From Selenomonas sp. (lineage in GTDB: Bacteria > Bacillota > Negativicutes > Selenomonadales > Selenomonadaceae), in assembly GCA_015265235.1 (NCBI GenBank), contig JABZYJ010000001.1:1-63068 (forward strand): a DNA stretch of 63,068 nt, given 5' to 3'. Of the stretch, positions 52,496 through 60,363 are shown piece by piece. The position numbers and the translations under genes are program-made. How positions within the stretch are numbered: the stretch's first letter is position 1; every line of letters starts with the position of its first letter. The notes below the pieces were generated by a model, which ran no database searches, had not been told where the DNA came from, and worked only from the letters and a program-made list of their open reading frames with translations.

Positions 52496-53647
52496 ATGAA
52501 ATTGTGTTTGCGGTGCAGTATTCTTGTCATCAGTACACTGCTGTTCGTTGTTCCAGCCATTGTGTCCGCATCGTGGCAGCCGGAAATTACGGTAGGAATT
52601 TGTCAAGGTGTCGCGGAAGCAGAATTTTCCGGAAGAAATGCACTGCTTTATGTATACACAGATGAGCAGCAAAAAAGCCCCATTCTGACGATTCCGCAAC
52701 AGGAAAAACTGCGGGTTCGATTCCTTCATAATACATTTGAACTCAATGGAAAAACATATGAAGCCAAGCAGTTATACATCCAGGCAGGCGAAGATGAATC
52801 CATTTATATCAACGATATGCCGTATCGTGGTTATGTTACATTGCTGAAACAAAACGGCATGACTGTTATCAACCATGTTTTGACGGAGGATTATTTGTAC
52901 GGGGTTGTGCCCAAAGAAATGCCTTCGACGTGGCCGATGGGCGCTTTACGGGCGCAGAGTATTGCTGCACGAACGTTTGCCCTGAAGAACAGGAATCGCC
53001 ATAGCGAGCAAGGATTCGATCTGTGTAATACTGCGCATTGTCAAGTTTATGAAGGAAGTTCGGCAGAGACGAAGGAAACTACGGTAGCTGTTGATCGTAC
53101 GCGCGGGGAAGTGATGTTTTATCACGGCGCCATCATTGATGCTGTATTTCATACGGATTCCGGTGGTATGACTGAGTCCGCCGAACAGGTGTGGGGGAGC
53201 TATGTCCCTTATCTGCGTGCCGTATCCGAACTGCAGACGAAAACCAAGCCGTGGACACAACGTGTTTCAACGGCGCTGTTCGTGAAAAAAATGGAGGAGA
53301 GCGGAAAAAAGATTGGTCGCATGAAGTCGATTCATCTTTCTCCTCTCAGTATCGGCAAGGGGAGTAAAGATCGGAGCCCGAGCGGCCGCGTCCAGTTTAT
53401 TGAAGTTCTTGGTGACAAAGGAAATTGTGTTGTTTCAGGAAGTGACTTGCGCAGGCTGTTTGCTCTGCCAAGCACACTATTTGACGTGCAGCGTGAATCG
53501 TCCGATATTGTCTTTCGTGGCTATGGCGGAGGGCATGGTCTGGGCCTCTCGCAGTGGGGGGCCAAGGCATTTGCCGACCGGGGGAAGACTGACCGAGAGA
53601 TTTTATCGCACTACTATACGGATATAACCATTGAGAAAATATACTAA
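52496..53647 (+). CDS. SpoIID/LytB domain protein
   Basis: A 383-residue exported protein with an N-terminal signal peptide (about 1-25, ending IVSA). The SpoIID/LytB domain (about 115-370) includes LYGVVPKEMPSTWP, whose glutamate matches the catalytic residue of SpoIID. Also present are ALRAQSIAARTFAL and the C-terminal GYGGGHGLGLSQWGAKAFAD. In spore formers SpoIID is a lytic transglycosylase that cuts denuded glycan strands; other members enhance amidases. Here it sits between two queuosine genes with no sporulation gene in view, so a role in general wall turnover is as likely. Confidence 0.9.
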   Translation: MKLCLRCSILVISTLLFVVPAIVSASWQPEITVGICQGVAEAEFSGRNALLYVYTDEQQKSPILTIPQQEKLRVRFLHNTFELNGKTYEAKQLYIQAGEDESIYINDMPYRGYVTLLKQNGMTVINHVLTEDYLYGVVPKEMPSTWPMGALRAQSIAARTFALKNRNRHSEQGFDLCNTAHCQVYEGSSAETKETTVAVDRTRGEVMFYHGAIIDAVFHTDSGGMTESAEQVWGSYVPYLRAVSELQTKTKPWTQRVSTALFVKKMEESGKKIGRMKSIHLSPLSIGKGSKDRSPSGRVQFIEVLGDKGNCVVSGSDLRRLFALPSTLFDVQRESSDIVFRGYGGGHGLGLSQWGAKAFADRGKTDREILSHYYTDITIEKIY

Positions 53648-53713
53648 ATGAACTACGGATATACCAAGCAATACGTTGTGTTATGCAGTCCGTAGTCATA
53701 TAAGGTGAGATCT

Positions 53714-54745
53714 ATGAATATTTCTGATTTCGATTACTTTCTTCCAGAGAAGCAAATCGCACAAGTTCCGGCAGACCCGCGAGATTCTTCACGCATGATG
53801 GTGCTGTCCCCCAAAACACAGACCATCGAACATCGGCACTTTTATCAGCTGGATGAATATCTGACGGATGGAGATGTACTGATATTCAATGATACCCGAG
53901 TAATCCCAGCGCGTCTCATTGGTGTCAGACAGCCGACTGGGGGAAAGGCTGAGGTTTTTTTACTGCGCCAACTGGAACGAGATCGATGGGAAGTTCTTGT
54001 GAAGCCCGGCAAAAAAATGCGCGTCGGCTCTGTGATTACGTTTGGTCATGAGCTGTCCTGCGAGGTGCTTGAACATACGGATTTCGGCGGACGAATTGTA
54101 AAATTCTCCTATGAGGGAATCTTTGAAGAGATTCTGGATCGTTTGGGAACGATGCCTCTTCCACCTTACATTCATGAGACACTGGAGGATCCGGAGCGTT
54201 ACCAAACGATTTACAGCCGAGAGAAAGGCTCTGCAGCAGCGCCGACGGCAGGACTCCATTTTACGGAGTCTCTTATGGATCGGCTGCGGAAAAAGGGGGT
54301 GCACCTCGGCTTCGTCACACTGCATGTTGGTCTCGGCACATTTCGCCCGGTTCAAGTCGATGAGATCGAAGATCATGTCATGCACAGCGAATTTTATTCC
54401 ATCCCGACTGAGACAGCAGACCTGATCCGCATGGCAAAGCAGGAAGGACGACGGGTTGTTGCGGTGGGGACGACTTCCATCCGTACGCTGGAATCTGCGG
54501 CGGTCGATCATGGAATGATCGAAGCAAAGCAGGGGTGGACGAATATTTTCATCTATCCGGGGTATCAATTCAAAATCGTTGATGCTGTGATTACAAACTT
54601 CCATCTGCCAAAATCTACTCTGATTATGTTGGTCAGTGCATTTGCCGGACGAGAATTTACCCTGCAGGCATACCGAACAGCCGTCGAGGAGAACTATCGA
54701 TTCTTTTCATTCGGCGATGCCATGTTGATTCAATCACGAGCATAA
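53714..54745 (+). CDS. queA: S-adenosylmethionine:tRNA ribosyltransferase-isomerase QueA
   Basis: Transfers and isomerises the ribosyl group of SAM onto preQ1 in tRNA, making epoxyqueuosine, the substrate of QueH. The N-terminus (FDYFLPEKQIAQVPADPRDS) and KGSAAAPTAGLHFTESL and TTSIRTLES blocks are diagnostic. The start is ATG 53714 after AAGGTGAG; GTG 53705 lies within that site. It has 343 residues. tgt, often next to queA, does not follow. An 8-bp inverted repeat (53652-53659 with 53699-53706) lies upstream without a T run. Confidence 0.95.
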   Translation: MNISDFDYFLPEKQIAQVPADPRDSSRMMVLSPKTQTIEHRHFYQLDEYLTDGDVLIFNDTRVIPARLIGVRQPTGGKAEVFLLRQLERDRWEVLVKPGKKMRVGSVITFGHELSCEVLEHTDFGGRIVKFSYEGIFEEILDRLGTMPLPPYIHETLEDPERYQTIYSREKGSAAAPTAGLHFTESLMDRLRKKGVHLGFVTLHVGLGTFRPVQVDEIEDHVMHSEFYSIPTETADLIRMAKQEGRRVVAVGTTSIRTLESAAVDHGMIEAKQGWTNIFIYPGYQFKIVDAVITNFHLPKSTLIMLVSAFAGREFTLQAYRTAVEENYRFFSFGDAMLIQSRA

Positions 54746-54751
54746 AGAAAG

Positions 54752-54789
54752 GACAGTCATACGAAGGTATTGCTCTTCGTATGACTGTC
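54752..54789. terminator. Bidirectional terminator between queA and the SGNH hydrolase
   Basis: A perfect 15-bp stem (54752-54766 with 54775-54789) and an 8-base loop lie between the convergent genes. The flanks are A-rich on the left and T-containing on the right, so it can act on both strands. Confidence 0.75.
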
Positions 54790-54791
54790 TC

Positions 54792-56417
54792 TTACTTTTC
54801 CGGAATATCACTCAGAAGGTCACGGTGCTGATTGATCAGATCAGCCATCATTCTCTTTCCGTTGACATCTGGATGCAGCCCGTCGGTTGACAGCAGCGGA
54901 TCTAGGACACTCCACTTTGCATCATAGAAATATGGCTCTATGTCAATGTAATACTCCTGTGATCGAATCCACGTATTGATGAGACTCAGCTTCATTTTCC
55001 ACGTAGGATCCGTTTCAGTATGAAATGCTAGTTGAATACGTTCCGGATTCAGCGGCAGCAGTGTTAAGAAAATAGGACGGATGCCATGTAGAGAACACTT
55101 CTTTCGGATGGCGTCCAGATCCTTTATAATTTCTTGTGCAGGCGTATCCGCCCGCAGACTGTTGGAGCCTGTGAGAATCAAAAGATTAGCCGGGTGCAGG
55201 GGGAGCACGTCCTGGTCAAAGCGCTCCAGTGTCGTGTGCGATGTATCCCCGCTGCGGCCAAGGTTGAGACATTCAAAGGAAAGATATGTCGTATAGCTGT
55301 ACTCTAGGAATGCGGGGGAGCTCGATATCGCACCACCTCCATGAGTGATGCTGTCTCCGAGTGCCGCAGCGTAAACATGTCCTGATGGGGCGGGATTCAC
55401 TGTAAATGATGCCACATCCGACCATGTTCCAACGGTATGACCTTTGGCATCCAACCCACGTACACGCCAGTAGTAGGTGCCGGCATAGGGGCGTGCGTAT
55501 TCATCGTAAATGGCATTGACATCGGAGATGGTTTGTGCCCAGGCACGATGTGGATCCGGTTTTGTTCCATGGTCGAGCTCTGGTTTTTCTGTCAGCAGTT
55601 CAACCTCGTACGTGTGGACGCCGTTCATCGGAATCCATTGGTAGACTGGGTAGATTGGCTGATGGAAATTCATGACCTGATCGAAAATATTCGGTAGAGG
55701 ACGATCGGGAATCGCTGCATTTTGATCGATGACAAGCGGCTCAGCGGCAGAAAACTCGCCGATGGGTTCCTGCTTTAATCCCAAGGCACGGACTCTCCAA
55801 TAGATTGTCTTATGGGAGGAAAACTTTCGCAGGTCTGCCTGCCAACCATTCGTGAATACATCGCGGGTGCTGGTCAAATGGTATTTCGTGGAAAGTGCGA
55901 TGCCACCTTCCTGCTCCGGCGGAGCAGAGAGCAGCTCCACTTCGTAGAGAACCGCGTTAGGAATGCTGTGCCAAACGAGAAAGGGCATAAGACTTGCCGG
56001 ATGTTCTTTTGTATAATGGTAGATTGGAATAGGTGCCTGTGCAGCGAAATAGGGGGAAGCAACCTCCGTCGATGGAGATGTCAGAGCACCAAACATACCG
56101 TATGCAGTGATTCGATAATAAAAGGGAATTGGCGCCGAGGAGATCCGGTAGGAAGGCGTTGTTGTAAACTCTGTCTTAACAAGCTCAAATTCAGCTTTGT
56201 CTGTGCCCGTTCCCGTTGTCTTGATATAGGTATCCACGCGATAGTAGCATGGATATGCAGGGCGTTCCCAACGCAGCGTGACGGTGCCGTCTTCCTCGTA
56301 TACCTTTGCAGAAATGTCGAGCTCACGCAAATGCAGGAAATCGGTTTTCTCAAGAAAAAAAATGCATCCGATAACGATAAAAAAAATGAGGCCTGTAAAA
56401 AACAAATATTGCTTCAT
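54792..56417 (-). CDS. Membrane-anchored SGNH/GDSL hydrolase with repeated beta-sandwich modules
   Basis: A 541-residue protein. A single hydrophobic segment near the N-terminus (about 5-22) acts as a membrane anchor or uncleaved signal. Three repeated modules of about 90 residues look like fibronectin type III folds (TVTLRWERP, then PFLVWHSIPNAVLYEVELL and PVYQWIPMNGVHTYEVELL, with IYWRVRALG / YYWRVRGLD). The C-terminal SGNH domain (about 350-541) has GDSITHGGG with the catalytic serine, GRSGDTSH, TGSNSLR and DGLHPD with the Asp-x-x-His pair. It is probably a periplasmic or surface esterase or deacetylase of unknown substrate. ATG 56417 follows GGGTGA; a TTG four codons upstream is possible. 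Confidence 0.85.
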   Translation of the reverse strand: MKQYLFFTGLIFFIVIGCIFFLEKTDFLHLRELDISAKVYEEDGTVTLRWERPAYPCYYRVDTYIKTTGTGTDKAEFELVKTEFTTTPSYRISSAPIPFYYRITAYGMFGALTSPSTEVASPYFAAQAPIPIYHYTKEHPASLMPFLVWHSIPNAVLYEVELLSAPPEQEGGIALSTKYHLTSTRDVFTNGWQADLRKFSSHKTIYWRVRALGLKQEPIGEFSAAEPLVIDQNAAIPDRPLPNIFDQVMNFHQPIYPVYQWIPMNGVHTYEVELLTEKPELDHGTKPDPHRAWAQTISDVNAIYDEYARPYAGTYYWRVRGLDAKGHTVGTWSDVASFTVNPAPSGHVYAAALGDSITHGGGAISSSPAFLEYSYTTYLSFECLNLGRSGDTSHTTLERFDQDVLPLHPANLLILTGSNSLRADTPAQEIIKDLDAIRKKCSLHGIRPIFLTLLPLNPERIQLAFHTETDPTWKMKLSLINTWIRSQEYYIDIEPYFYDAKWSVLDPLLSTDGLHPDVNGKRMMADLINQHRDLLSDIPEK

Positions 56418-56441
56418 AGATTCACCCAAAGATGATATGAT
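56413..56441 (+). promoter_or_regulatory. Probable cobO promoter
   Basis: TATGAT (56436-56441) is preceded by TGA, making an extended -10, with TTCATA (56413-56418) 17 bases upstream. The divergent SGNH gene starts within it, so both genes share about 55 bases of control DNA. Confidence 0.45.
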
Positions 56442-56471
56442 AGAAAACTCCTTAGAAAGGCAGGGGTCAAT

Positions 56472-57008
56472 ATGGAAAAAAAAGGTCTAATTATCGTTCA
56501 CACCGGTGACGGTAAGGGAAAGACAACGGCAGCCCTTGGTATGGCGATGCGTGCGTGGGGAAATGGCATGCGCGTACTGATCCTCCAATTCATTAAGGGA
56601 AGCCGAACCTACGGTGAATTGGAGGCGATCAAGGCACTTCATTCGCTGCATGAGCGGATTGAGATTCGACAGGGGGGCCTTGGCTTTTCTCAGCGCGGAG
56701 ACAATAGGGAGGAACAGCATCGTCAGGCAGCGCAGGAGCTTCTCCATACGGCGAAGAATGAAATCCAACAGGGAATGTGGGATATGATCATCCTCGACGA
56801 ATTCAATTATGCATATTCCTTTGGCTTTATCAAACGAAATGAATTGGATGATCTGCTCGCCGCACGACCTTCCTGTATGCACCTTATTTTCACGGGCAGG
56901 AATGCCGCACAGGAACTCATTGAGCGAGCGGATCTTGTCACAGAGATGAAGCTGGTCAAACATCCTTATCAGCAGGGAATCAAAGCGCAAGAAGGTATCG
57001 AATTCTAA
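56472..57008 (+). CDS. cobO: Cob(I)yrinic acid a,c-diamide adenosyltransferase
   Basis: A CobA/CobO/BtuR-type P-loop enzyme that adds the 5'-deoxyadenosyl group to corrinoids. The P-loop GDGKGKTTA is at residues 12-20, and VLILQFIKGSRTYGELEAI and DMIILDEFNYA follow as in the family. It has 178 residues. No other cobalamin gene is nearby, so it may serve corrinoid salvage as well as synthesis. CAGGGG lies before the ATG. Confidence 0.93.
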   Translation: MEKKGLIIVHTGDGKGKTTAALGMAMRAWGNGMRVLILQFIKGSRTYGELEAIKALHSLHERIEIRQGGLGFSQRGDNREEQHRQAAQELLHTAKNEIQQGMWDMIILDEFNYAYSFGFIKRNELDDLLAARPSCMHLIFTGRNAAQELIERADLVTEMKLVKHPYQQGIKAQEGIEF

Positions 57009-57024
57009 TCCGATTATAGCATAT

Positions 57025-57181
57025 TTGACAACAGCGTGCTACGAAAGATATACATGCTATAGCAACATTTGGTTGAAAAAAAAGGAGGAATGCGCTAAAA
57101 TCTCTGTCATGTATTTGTTATCTCCGCTTATGCTGAAAATTTATTCCTGCATAAGCGAAGTGGAAGTGGGGGAGAATCCTT
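57025..57181 (+). promoter_or_regulatory. ilvD promoter and leader
   Basis: A perfect TTGACA (57025-57030) and TATACA (57049-57054), 18 bases apart, form the promoter. The leader of about 120 bases holds a strong but orphan ribosome binding site AAAGGAGG (57081-57088), one base before a three-codon frame ATG CGC TAA (57090-57098). A perfect 9-bp hairpin CGCTTATGC/GCATAAGCG (57125-57133 with 57149-57157) follows, and then the ilvD ribosome binding site GGGGGAG. There is no T run after the hairpin. Confidence 0.6.
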
Positions 57182-58834
57182 ATGAGAAGCGATGTTGTAA
57201 AAAAAGGTGCGACACGCTGTGCGCATCGTTCACTTTTTCATGCCAATGGATATGGGGAGGAAGATCTTGCAAAGCCGCTGATTGGTGTCTGCAATTCATT
57301 CAACGAGATTATTCCCGGTCATTTTCATCTCAATACGATTGCGGAAGCCGTAAAACTCGGCGTGGCTGCTGCCGGTGGCACACCGATTGAATTTCCGTCC
57401 ATCGGTGTGTGTGATGGAATTGCAATGGGGCATACAGGGATGAAATACTCCCTTGCCAGCCGTGAGCTGATCGCCGATTCGATTGAGGCCGTTACCATGG
57501 CGTCTGGCTTTGATGGACTTGTTCTGATTCCAAACTGCGACAAGGTTGTTCCGGGAATGTTGATGGCGGCAGCGCGTCTGAACATTCCAGCCATTTTGGT
57601 CAGCGGCGGACCGATGCTGGCAGGCCGCCATCACGGGCGCAACATCAGTGTCAGTCAGGCATTCGAGGCCGCCGGCATGTTTGCCGCCGGCAAGATGGAC
57701 GCAGAGGAAATGACGACGATCGAGGAACATGCCTGTCCAAGTTGTGGCTCTTGCGCTGGGCTTTTTACCGCAAACACCATGAACTCTTTGACCGAGGTGC
57801 TCGGCATGGGGCTTCCCGGGAACGGGACAATACCTGCACCGTATACCGGAGAACGTCGTCTGCTCGCCAAGATGGCAGGCACCATTATTCTCGATCTCGT
57901 ACGCAAGAATATTTGCCCGCGCGATATAATGACACGTGATGCATTCGAGAATGCCATCACCGTTGATATGGGGATTGGCGGATCGTCCAACACCGTCCTT
58001 CACCTTACGGCAATCGCACACGAAGCAGGTATTGAGCTCCCTACGCCTCTCTTTGATGAAATCAGCCGACGCACTCCGTACATTACGAAGTTGAGCCCTG
58101 CCGGTACACATCACATGCAGGATCTGAACGAGGCGGGCGGCATCTCTGCGGTGATGAAGGAACTGTCCAAGAAGAATTTGCTTCATCTGGACGCATTGAC
58201 AGTGACGGGGACTGTACGCGAGCGGATTGCACACGCAGAAGTCCTGGATCCCACGGTCATCCACAGCGTTGAGCATCCCTATCGCTCCGAGGGTGGTCTT
58301 GCTATACTGAGCGGTAATCTTGCACCGGACTATGCTGTCGTGAAAGCATCTGCCGTGTCAGATGATATGCTTACCTATCGAGGATCGGCAAAATGCTTTA
58401 ACTCCGAAGAAGAGGGAGTAAATGCCATCATGGAGGGGAAGATCCATGATGGTGATGTCGTTGTCATACGCTACGAAGGGCCAAAAGGCGGGCCTGGGAT
58501 GCAGGAAATGCTGAATCCAACTGCCGTGATTACAGGCATGGGGCTCAAGGTTGGGCTCATCACCGACGGGCGTTTTAGTGGTGCAAGTCAGGGCGCCTGT
58601 GTTGGGCATGTGTCTCCCGAAGCCATGTCAGGCGGTCCTATCGCACTGATCGAAGATGGGGATATGATTACCATCGACATTCCGAATCGCAGACTTGAAC
58701 TCGAAGTCAGTGATGAAGAACTTGAAAAACGGCGTAAGAATTGGGTAAAACCGGAACAAAAAATCAAAACGGGATATCTTGCGCGTTATGCTAAGTTAAC
58801 AACATCGGCCAACACAGGCGCAATTCTGCAGTGA
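57182..58834 (+). CDS. ilvD: Dihydroxy-acid dehydratase
   Basis: An iron-sulphur dehydratase that makes the 2-keto acids for valine, isoleucine and leucine. Cluster cysteines lie in PNCDKVVPGM and CPSCGSCAGLFTANTMN, and the metal-site motif and C-terminal TDGRFSGASQGACVGHVSPE are complete. It has 550 residues. It is a single gene closed by a terminator; no other branched-chain gene adjoins it. The GGGGGAG site is about seven bases from the ATG. Confidence 0.96.
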   Translation: MRSDVVKKGATRCAHRSLFHANGYGEEDLAKPLIGVCNSFNEIIPGHFHLNTIAEAVKLGVAAAGGTPIEFPSIGVCDGIAMGHTGMKYSLASRELIADSIEAVTMASGFDGLVLIPNCDKVVPGMLMAAARLNIPAILVSGGPMLAGRHHGRNISVSQAFEAAGMFAAGKMDAEEMTTIEEHACPSCGSCAGLFTANTMNSLTEVLGMGLPGNGTIPAPYTGERRLLAKMAGTIILDLVRKNICPRDIMTRDAFENAITVDMGIGGSSNTVLHLTAIAHEAGIELPTPLFDEISRRTPYITKLSPAGTHHMQDLNEAGGISAVMKELSKKNLLHLDALTVTGTVRERIAHAEVLDPTVIHSVEHPYRSEGGLAILSGNLAPDYAVVKASAVSDDMLTYRGSAKCFNSEEEGVNAIMEGKIHDGDVVVIRYEGPKGGPGMQEMLNPTAVITGMGLKVGLITDGRFSGASQGACVGHVSPEAMSGGPIALIEDGDMITIDIPNRRLELEVSDEELEKRRKNWVKPEQKIKTGYLARYAKLTTSANTGAILQ

Positions 58835-58844
58835 TTTTGATTCG

Positions 58845-58878
58845 ACCCATGGGAGATTCTCCTCCTATGGGTTGTTTT
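58845..58878 (+). terminator. Rho-independent terminator of ilvD
   Basis: ACCCATGGGAG (58845-58855) pairs with CTCCTATGGGT (58862-58872) with one G-T pair and is followed by TGTTTTT. Confidence 0.85.
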
Positions 58879-58900
58879 TATGATGTCAATTCGATATAAT
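58872..58900 (+). promoter_or_regulatory. trmL-murB-ribF promoter
   Basis: TTGTTT (58872-58877) and a perfect TATAAT (58895-58900) are 17 bases apart. The -35 box coincides with the T tract of the ilvD terminator. Confidence 0.7.
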
Positions 58901-58941
58901 GTCGTTGCGTTATTCAGAAAAAGAATGGAGAAGCGAACAAT

Positions 58942-59439
58942 ATGCATATTGTTCTCGTCGAACCCGAGATCCCTGGAAACACCGGAAATATTGCACGGCT
59001 GTGCGCGGGGACAGGAATGGAGCTGCATCTGGTACGGCCTCTCGGATTTTCAACCGACGATAAGCATTTAAAACGCGCCGGGCTCGATTATTGGCATCTT
59101 GTCCGCGTTCACTATCACGATTCTTTTGCGGCGCTCCACCAACAATATCATGAGCATACATTTTACTTCTGCAGTACGAAAGCGCGTCACAGCTACTGTG
59201 ATATATTCTACAAAATGGACGATTTTCTCGTTTTTGGGAAGGAAAGCGCGGGTCTGCCGGAGTCTTTATTGACAGCTCATGCAGCCAATACCATCCGCAT
59301 TCCGATGCGGGAAGAAGCACGCTCGTTAAATTTATCCAATGCTGTTGCTGTCGTGGCGTTTGAAGCCCTGCGGCAGCATCAATTTGCCGACTTACGTATA
59401 CACGGAACCGGTTGCCATGGAAGGAGCACACAGATATGA
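58942..59439 (+). CDS. trmL: tRNA (cytidine/uridine-34 2'-O)-methyltransferase TrmL
   Basis: A minimal SPOUT methyltransferase for the wobble ribose of leucine tRNAs. The 165-residue product shows EPEIPGNTGNIARLC at the N-terminus and the knot motifs LVFGKESAGLPESLL, IRIPMREEARSLNLSNAVAV. A ribosome binding site GGAGAAG precedes the ATG. It overlaps murB by ATGA. Confidence 0.94.
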   Translation: MHIVLVEPEIPGNTGNIARLCAGTGMELHLVRPLGFSTDDKHLKRAGLDYWHLVRVHYHDSFAALHQQYHEHTFYFCSTKARHSYCDIFYKMDDFLVFGKESAGLPESLLTAHAANTIRIPMREEARSLNLSNAVAVVAFEALRQHQFADLRIHGTGCHGRSTQI

Positions 59440-60347
59440 ATGAAGCATTCATTCATTCCTGTTATCAGGAGTTTGAACAGACAAGGCTCTTTGAAAACGC
59501 TCCCATGCGCTTCCATACAACGTTTCGCATCGGCGGACCTGCGGATCTTTTGTTCTATCCGCATAACACAGAAGAAGTGCGTGCGATCATACAGAAAGCA
59601 AAAAATGATGATATTCCCGTCACCATTCTTGGAAATGGGTCAAATCTGCTGATCCGAGATGGTGGGATACGAGGGCTGGTGATTCGTTTCAGCCGTCAGA
59701 TGTCTGCCATCACGCAGGAGGGGACAACGCTTATTGTCGGCGCAGGAGCTCTTCTGAAAGATATTGCATCATTTGCGCAAAAGAAGGGGCTCTCAGGCCT
59801 AGAGTTCGCTTGTGGGATACCGGGAAGCATCGGTGGAGCCATCTTTATGAATGCAGGCGCCTATGACGGTGAAGTAAAATCTGTCGTCACGGCAGTCAAA
59901 ACCATTTCACCCGATGGAGAGATACGTCTGTATTCTGCGGATGAGTTGGATTTCGGCTATCGCCACAGTGTTTTTCATACGAATAACGAGGCAATTTGTG
60001 AAGCCCATCTGTGCCTTCGCACGGATGATCCGTCGTCTATCTTGGAGAGAATGTCTGACCTCAATCAGCGCCGTGAAAGCAAACAGCCGCTTTCCTATCC
60101 CAGCGCCGGCAGTACGTTCAAGCGACCACCCGGATATTTTGCCGGCACTCTGATTGACCAGACAGGCCTTAAGGGACTTACATACGGGGGCGCACAGGTC
60201 TCACAGAAACATGCCGGTTTTATTATCAATATCGGCGGTGCGACAGCGCGTGATGTACAGCAGCTCATACACTCTGTACAGAATCGTGTATATGCTAAGC
60301 ATAACGTAAGACTGTTTCCGGAGCTTCGTATCATTGGAGAACCATAA
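59436..60347 (+). CDS. murB: UDP-N-acetylmuramate dehydrogenase
   Basis: The FAD enzyme that reduces UDP-GlcNAc-enolpyruvate to UDP-MurNAc in peptidoglycan synthesis. FAD-binding motifs GNGSNLLIRDGG and GIPGSIGGAIFMNAGAYDGE, the serine proton donor in PSAGSTFKRP and the final glutamate segment FPELRIIGE are present. These are features of the short type-II enzyme. The start is ATG 59436, inside the trmL stop and after AAGGAG. It has 303 residues. Confidence 0.96.
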   Translation: MNEAFIHSCYQEFEQTRLFENAPMRFHTTFRIGGPADLLFYPHNTEEVRAIIQKAKNDDIPVTILGNGSNLLIRDGGIRGLVIRFSRQMSAITQEGTTLIVGAGALLKDIASFAQKKGLSGLEFACGIPGSIGGAIFMNAGAYDGEVKSVVTAVKTISPDGEIRLYSADELDFGYRHSVFHTNNEAICEAHLCLRTDDPSSILERMSDLNQRRESKQPLSYPSAGSTFKRPPGYFAGTLIDQTGLKGLTYGGAQVSQKHAGFIINIGGATARDVQQLIHSVQNRVYAKHNVRLFPELRIIGEP

Positions 60348-60363
60348 GGAGAACGTTTCCCCC

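Noticed and set aside
57109..57390. Leader-peptide gene or small CDS ahead of ilvD
   Set aside because: The frame runs into ilvD out of phase without stopping, and its ATG is about 20 bases from the nearest Shine-Dalgarno. It is mentioned only as a possible leader in the findings.
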